DNA of 64,000 nt from Chionoecetes opilio. Taxonomy: Eukaryota; Arthropoda; Malacostraca; Decapoda; Majidae. Positions 21,331 to 64,000 of the stretch are shown here, one piece after another. A model generated the notes under the pieces. The model saw only the letters and a program-made list of their open reading frames with translations, ran no database searches and was not told the DNA's origin. The stretch is from positions 1,114,400-1,178,399 of the forward strand of contig JACEEZ010013560.1 of assembly GCA_016584305.1 (NCBI GenBank), read 5' to 3'. Each line of letters begins with the position of its first letter. Positions within the stretch are counted from its first letter, which is position 1. The position numbers were made by a program, and so were the translations under genes.

Positions 21331-21450
21331 GACGGGAGAGCCGATCGACCAATATCAATTTTTCCCATAGGTTATGTGTTTCACATATGTGTGAATTCAC
21401 ATCGACCTCGTTTATCGACCAATTTCTCGTTCTATGTGGAACTCTGGTGT
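21330..21450. repeat. TIR-like block shared with 53955-54060
   Basis: CCGATCGACCAATATCAATT through ACCTCGTTTATCGACCAATT recurs in reverse complement at about 53955-54060. The block contains an ACCTCGTTTATCG motif like pogo ends in this window, and probably marks a degraded element. Confidence 0.5.
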
Positions 21451-21599
21451 AGTAGGGTCAGGGGGGCGAGGGGTCAGGGATGGGGATTGTTGAGACAAAA
21501 GGGAGTCGCGTGTACAGCCAGGAGGGAGACCGAAGTCAAGAAGAGACTTAACAGCAGGACTGTCAGGGGAAGTAGAAGATAGGGGAGAGGACATATATG

Positions 21600-22930
21600 A
21601 GGGGTAGATTACTCATAGGGGGACCATAGATAACCCAAACTAACCTTGGTTGGTAGCCTGGCACCACCCCAAAATTATGGCCTTGAGGAGCCTAATTATT
21701 TATAATAGCTTTACTTACGTTCTCTTCGGAGGTGTTGTTTTTGTTGATTCTGGACCTAATGATCAATTTGCAAGAGGAACACACGAAGACAATATACAGC
21801 AAAGTTATCAGGATAATGAATGAGGACTCTTTTATTTCCCTTTAAACATAACTAATTTATTTTTCCTATTTTCCCCAGATACTTTTCTAGTTTACAACAT
21901 GAAAAATTACCATGGCTACTCGTTCTTGAAACCAGAACTCGCATAATATAGTAGTTTCCTTACTCCCTACCTATAGCACATCACCCTACCTTTTCGTTGT
22001 CATGGTTATCTTTATTCAGGGTCATTGTCTATGACTAGTACATAGGGATTTCAGGTCTAAAAAACTTACCTCCCGGAACTAACGTTTCAATGATGACCCT
22101 AAACATACATTGCTCCTTTTATATTGCACCTTCTGTACCAACCCCAAAAAAATATTGTCACCCTTTTCATCTCTACGAAAAAAATATATATCTTCACTGA
22201 CTATACATACAAACTGGGGCAAACAATGTGTAAACTGTGTTGTGAGGCACACACTGGGTGGCACCACATATGGATGAGGCACTCATGACTGCATTTTTCT
22301 TGGAATGGGGAGCAGGTCAGGATGAGTGGATGGGGCCATGAGGAGAACAGCGGGGAGGATATGTTTTTAGTTTTATGAACTTATAATCTCGTTATATTCC
22401 ATCCGGCTTCCGAGTATTCATAACAAGATAACTGCCTGTTCCAACTTTCGTTAGACAATGGGAAATAAAGCTACGTTAGGTATCTTAACAGATATTCACT
22501 TGGAATGGGGAGGTCTGGATGAGGGCATGAGATAAGCGGGGAGGAAGACCAAGGGATTATGGGTAACACTTTCACAAAGGGATCTGCAGTGTTGTTAAAT
22601 CTAGGCTATTAAGCTTTCAAAACTAATAGTACCGTATACTAACTGAGTATCTCTTGATGACTGCATCGAGTGTGTAAAAAAGTTTGCCTTGTGAGGGTTC
22701 CATTACTACTGTTACAAAGAATTATTAATCTTGGGAAGGGTATGAACCTTAGAGGTGGTATAAAAGCCATACTTTATATGGTCATGTTAATATTATTTAG
22801 GAGAACATTGCCTCAGATACTTTCCATACAAACTAGGACACCATAGTCCCTATAATGATTTATATAGCCATATCTCCTTAATTGGACTTATAATATATGG
22901 GGTTTTACATCGGTTATCACTTGGGGAAAG
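21600..22930. other. No recognised feature
   Basis: Contains two loosely similar blocks around 22300 and 22500 (TTGGAATGGGGAG) but no gene, terminus or known repeat that I can identify. Confidence 0.4.
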
Positions 22931-24300
22931 AAGAAAATTAGTTTAATAAAACGACCACTCAGGGGAGACTTAAGGCTTTTTCCTGGCACTACACTGCGTG
23001 ACAGAGCCCTGTGCTGGTCCTGGTTCCCAGCAAGCCTGGAAGCGCGACTCTCCTTGATATTCTCCAGCGTCTCCGTCGAGACAAAACCACGCCTTGACCT
23101 CGGGCGCTCCCCAATACACTCCTTGGCAGCCTGGAGAGTTTCACGTTTGAAGGTATCCCACAGTTCTACAGGGTCCTCGAGGGCACCGAGCACATCAAAC
23201 CGATTTGAGACTGCCACCGCGTACTCATGGGCACATGTCAAGTCCTTCAGCTCCTCAAGATAAAACACATTATGATTACCTCTTGAGATTCTTATGGACT
23301 TGACATAAAGCTGAAGTGTAACAACAACAAGTCTGTGATCAGTTGCAAAGAACTTAGCACCCCGGTAAACCCTGCAGTTGTGGAGAATCCTTCAACGAGT
23401 ACTACCGAAGATGTGGTCGATCTCCTTAGCTACCCCTCCAGCATTAATATGCCATGTCCAGCGGTGCAGCTCCTATCTCTGATACCAAGAACTTGCCATT
23501 CTCAACCTTCTGGATTTCGTGAAAATCAGAAGGAGAGAACTGTTATGTTCCTGGTACCGGAACCATGGAGACCAACACATAACAAAGCTCTCACAGTGCC
23601 AGTAGCAGCATTGAAGTAGCCCAAGACAATGGGAGTGTCCCGAGGAGGACACTGGTCTAATACGGAGTCGAGTTTGGCGTAGAACATCTTTTCTTCAGTT
23701 TCACACACTTCGGTAGGAGCGTATACTGCAACAAGAGACATGAAACACAGAGTGTGTTTTATCCTCACCTGCATTATACACTCATCAACCGGAGTAACCT
23801 CAACAACAGATGGCTGCAATTTGCTGGAGAAGCCTAAAGCTACTCCCCGGACACAGGTACCATTGCTCAATCTGGACCAGTAGTAGGTGCAACCCCCACT
23901 GCTAGTCTCGCCACTGCCAGGCCTCCTCGTCTCAGAGAGTCCCACTATATCCACCCTCAGCCTACTGAGCTCGCCCGATAAAAAGAGGTAGTTGATGATC
24001 GTCTGAGAGGCTCAGAACGTTCCAGGAGCCCACACGTACAACCCTCCGAAGGTTAATCCCAGGAGTGATTCGACGGGCAGGCGCCACCTATGCACCGTCC
24101 CGGCCACCGCCACAAGAAAAAGATCGGCTAGAGGGCTCTCCCAATTCATTTAGAGTGCGGTAATCCCAAGGGTTTTGCCCCACACTCATCATAGGCTGCA
24201 GACCCACCCCCCCATGCGTCGGCATTGGAGGGGTCTGCGTGGTTGGGCCCCCCAGCAAAACCGGGTCGGGGGCGCAGTCCTTTACTAGAATTCTGAACTT
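22930..24300 (-). pseudogene. RTE-like LINE, 5' part with endonuclease
   Basis: On the - strand a 5' leader around 24100-24300 is followed by GSWNVLSLS, then MDIVGLSETRRPGSGE, a block containing VAVYAPTE and a degenerate VLGYFNAATG (normally GDFNA). These are the order and motifs of the RTE-clade endonuclease. A downstream frame at 22888-23268 continues with the linker (ELKDLTCAHEYAVAVSNRFD). Frameshifts separate the parts and no reverse transcriptase follows, so the copy is truncated and inactive. Confidence 0.8.
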
Positions 24301-24334
24301 GAAATTTCAAATCTCATGAACTTCTAAGAAGCTA

Positions 24335-24808
24335 CCGTAGATAACAGTAAAGTCGCCACCTGCAGTGATGTCGCCAGGTGCCAAATATTACGAATTATAG
24401 CATCACTACTGATTTTTATGTGCCACTGAAGATGATACACAGTAGTTTATATCATGACTGTATAATCTACACTGTTTCAGCATTGTTTTATGCTTTGTAT
24501 CTGCAAGTATAGACGGTTTCAAATTTCGCTACGCATTTATTTTTCGGGCGACGACGACAGCGGTATGACACTCAGTAAATAAACACTAGATGGCGACTCT
24601 ACTGTTGATAGCCACTTTGTAGATATTTTTGTAATTTGTTCATTTATAGCCATACTATGACACAGATGAAGACACAAAATGACACACTCTCTAGATAGCC
24701 CCTTCTAACTTTCCTGAAATCATTGATGTAGAAATGTAAGTATTAACGCCACCACACGTCTGTAAACAGAAAAAAAAGTTGTCCTGGCGACTTAACTGTT
24801 ATCTACGG
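24335..24808. mobile_element. TA-flanked MITE (CCGTAGATAACAGT ends)
   Basis: The left end CCGTAGATAACAGTAAAGTC and inverted right end CCGTAGATAACAGTTAAGTC differ at one position, with TA on both sides (24333-24334, 24809-24810). It has no coding capacity. TA target and short length suit a Tc1/mariner-type MITE. Confidence 0.8.
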
Positions 24809-24829
24809 TAGATGTCCTGTGGCGTCTAT

Positions 24830-25330
24830 GTCAATTTTTTTCTCCTTAGTTGCTTGTTCTGTACAGGAGCCTTATCCGTCCATGTATATAGTATGTTTCT
24901 CATGTTTTGGGGGATTTACTCATACAGCTATCCTAAAGTGGGTGGAGTCAAATGCTTTTCGTCGACTGTCTTCAGTCAGAGTTCAGTTCTTTAAATCACC
25001 GGCGCAATGTTGCTTCTCTTGCTATCTTCTTCCGTTATTTTCATGCTCACTGGTCTCCTGAACTTGCTAACTGCATGCTTACCCCCCTCCCATAGCCTCA
25101 CTGCACAAGACTTTCTACTTATTCTCATCCCTATTCCGTCCATCTTCCTAATGAAAGCGTTAACCAGTATCTTCACTCTTTCATCGATTTCACATGTGAA
25201 CTCTAAGACAACAAGAGAGAAATGTCAAGAGACCTCCCGAACTATATTAGCCCATCTCCCCTTTCTACAATCTCTTACTGTCTTCTTCATAGGGACCGGC
25301 AGCTAGCAAACTTTTTGTTACTTCTTTTTC
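24830..25330 (+). pseudogene. Jockey-like LINE 3' end fragment
   Basis: Sequence on the + strand encodes broken frames corresponding to the C-terminal part seen at 26659-27006 (SLIRPCxxY, THTALLNRVESKAF, HNVASLALFYRYF). It runs on to the shared 3' tail with AGACCTCCCGAACTA and GGGACCGGCAGCTA. Truncated and degenerate. Confidence 0.75.
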
Positions 25331-25505
25331 GTTTTCTGGCCAGTCTTTTTTATGATTTTTTTTCCTTCAAGAATCTATACAATATGGCACTCCAGAAGAT
25401 TTCCTGATTGAAAACATAATGAATATAGGTAAATACACATTCTCTTTATCAGTTCACACCCATCTATACAATCTACCTTTGATTATTTGGTGTGAAATTG
25501 TGATA

Positions 25506-25723
25506 ACTATAGTCTATTTTATTTAATATGGTCAAAATGCAGTAAGGAGACCACGCCCGCTGCCTTTCTCCCATTGTCTACGGGGCAGCTGATTGGTGCA
25601 CTCAATGGTCATCATGTGTACAGGTTACTCGTATCATTATCACTACCAAACACACTATCCTCACTACATAATAGCACGTGACCACTGGGAATTTTGACCA
25701 TATTAAATAAAATAGACTATAGT
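25506..25723. mobile_element. MITE just downstream of the MTR stop
   Basis: Inverted ends ACTATAGTCTATTTTATTTA are perfect over about 33 bases. The 218-bp element lies 37 bp past the MTR stop codon in the direction of transcription. On the - strand its distal arm reads AATAAA (about 25517-25522), so it could supply the poly-A signal. No classifiable target duplication was resolved. Confidence 0.85.
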
Positions 25724-25760
25724 GAATAATTTTTAAAGTTGGCAACTTATACTTCCATAT

Positions 25761-62679
<36,919 letters not shown>

Positions 62680-62899
62680 CTGAAAATAGAAACTAGGACA
62701 CTTAGAATTGATTTAAAAAAAGGCTCCATTATAATTTTTATTTATCCCTTTTGGTATCCTGAACCAATGCTAAAGTAGGATGAGATTATGCACCTACACA
62801 TCAGAATCAAATGCATACTGCACTACACTTACTTTAATGGTCTAAGAATTGCATGCATTATTCCCGTCTCCTGGCATCCATTTTTGCCAATATTCTCAT

Positions 62900-63320
62900 A
62901 TGTCCTTCTTCTTTCTGTTTAACATAGTTTTTTCCCATAATATTTTTGAGGTTAGACGGCAGATGATATGCTTGCAACTATCTCTATCCATTGCCTCTAT
63001 TTCTTCAATGCCCAATGCTGCCAGATCCTCTTCAACACAATGCCTCCATGTCTTCCTCGGCCTGCCCGGTGGACAGCGCCTTGGAACTTCCACTCTAACA
63101 ATTCTTCCCAATGCCTCACCACCTTCTCTCCTGTTCACATGGCCAAACCACCTCAATCTCCTTACTCAGCACTGTACTCGTTCCTTCAATCCACATTTTC
63201 TTGCCACCTCTTCACTGGACACTTCATCTCTCCATGTGATCCCGGTCATATACAGTACCTCAACATTCTCCGATCACAACCAACCAACACATCCTCCAAC
63301 TTCTTCGTCAAAGCCCATGT
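62900..63320 (-). pseudogene. LINE 3' end (GHVNRREGGEALG type), second copy
   Basis: The - strand frame at 62896-63156 encodes MRWFGHVNRREGGEALGRIV, VEVPRRCPPGRPRKTWRHCV and ALGIEEIEAMDRDSCKHIIC, matching the relic at 18912-19142. 5'-truncated, no reverse transcriptase core. Confidence 0.8.
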
Positions 63321-63379
63321 TGATGTGTGGAGCGAGGGTGAACTCCTTTGAATATGAAGCGCCATGACGTCACTGTCCT

Positions 63380-63970
63380 ATGGAGTCTAAATTGAATGAG
63401 GTCATTGCTATGGACCTAAAGGCCTGGGGAAATAAGTATTTTTTAAGTATTAAGGTTGTTGTTGATTTGGCAACTAGATACTGTACGGCAACAGTGATTG
63501 GAGATAAACGTGCGGCCACCATTATCAAGGCTGTGTTTCAGAGCTGGATTGTTACATTCGGTGCGCCTGGAAAGATCCTAACGGACAATGGCTGTGAGTT
63601 CAACAATGAAGATATGAAGACACTTGGAGAGGCATTCAACATTAAGATCATGACAACCTCAGCGGAGAGCCCCTGGAGCAACGGTGTGTGCGAACGGTTA
63701 AATGTAGTGATGGGTGATATCGTAAGGAAAATTATGGCAGACAGCAAGTGTGACTTTGGTGTGGCTTTGGCCTGGGCAGTGTCAGGGAGAAATGCCCTAA
63801 CCAACTTTATGGGCTTTTCCCCTAATCAGCTAGTTTTTGGTCACAACCCTGGATTGCCTAATGTGTTTATGAATGATCCTCCAGCATTGGAATCTGCTTC
63901 GGCATCAGACATTGTGAGAAACAATTTAAATGCTCTTCACTTGGTAAGACAAGAGTTTGTTAAAATTTAA
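63380..63970 (+). pseudogene. Retroelement integrase core, truncated
   Basis: The 196-codon frame is an integrase (rve) catalytic core: Asp12 in AMDLKAWGN, Asp69 in ILTDNGCEF and Glu105 in SPWSNGVCERLN give a DD35E arrangement. The tail FSPNQLVFGHNPGLPNVF is also typical. It would join retroelement DNA to the host. No protease, RT or zinc domain precedes it; the upstream neighbour is a LINE relic, so the 5' part is missing. A TAA at 63968-63970 stops the frame, but the same frame reads on as SGERLARALQ to the window end, suggesting a nonsense change in a longer polyprotein. Clade is uncertain, most likely Ty3/gypsy-like. Confidence 0.8.
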
Positions 63971-64000
63971 TCAGGTGAACGCTTGGCGAGGGCTTTGCAA

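Overview
This is eukaryotic, intron-rich, repeat-laden DNA, most likely from an arthropod and probably a decapod crustacean. The case rests on spliced genes with GT-AG introns, a vitamin B12-dependent methionine synthase (absent from most insects), long AT and GA/CT microsatellites, and LINE, hAT and pogo-like repeats of the kind common in crab genomes. The species cannot be named from the sequence. I see no bacterial operon, CRISPR array, phage or standalone tRNA/rRNA gene.

Two host genes are supported; they converge tail to tail. On the + strand, 6852-6999 and 14640-14823 are the last two coding exons of an ANKRD40-like gene; its ankyrin exons lie before the window. On the - strand, 25761-62679 holds 17 exons of cobalamin-dependent methionine synthase (MTR): the end of the homocysteine domain, then the folate, cap/B12 and AdoMet-activation domains through to the stop. 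The reading frame is continuous across all 16 introns, giving about 1,096 codons; roughly 170 N-terminal residues lie beyond position 62679, probably past the window.

The rest is mostly transposable elements, many in the MTR introns. (1) A TA-flanked inverted-repeat family starting CACACAAACC (here 'family A') has six complete copies, one inserted in another, and carries the zinc-knuckle end of a LINE polyprotein. (2) Other pogo/Tigger-like elements have several different ends that share an AACCTCG-type core. (3) hAT-like elements have 8-bp target duplications. (4) Three elements are flanked by TTAA. (5) A Harbinger-like MITE has TTA duplications. (6) A tRNA-derived SINE is present. (7) Remnants of at least five LINE types occur. 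(8) An integrase fragment lies at the right edge. Several insertions can be proved inside the window because a second copy of the host repeat keeps the empty site. The deepest nest is a hAT MITE inside a TTAA element inside a hAT element inside an MTR intron.

I found no convincing new biological system. The most unusual items are the family A/LINE chimera, pogo elements that share a body but not their ends, two TTAA elements sharing one TTAA 28 bp from an MTR exon, an unrecognised 166-codon ORF in one of them, and a 32-bp minisatellite grown from a repeat whose unexpanded copy is also present.
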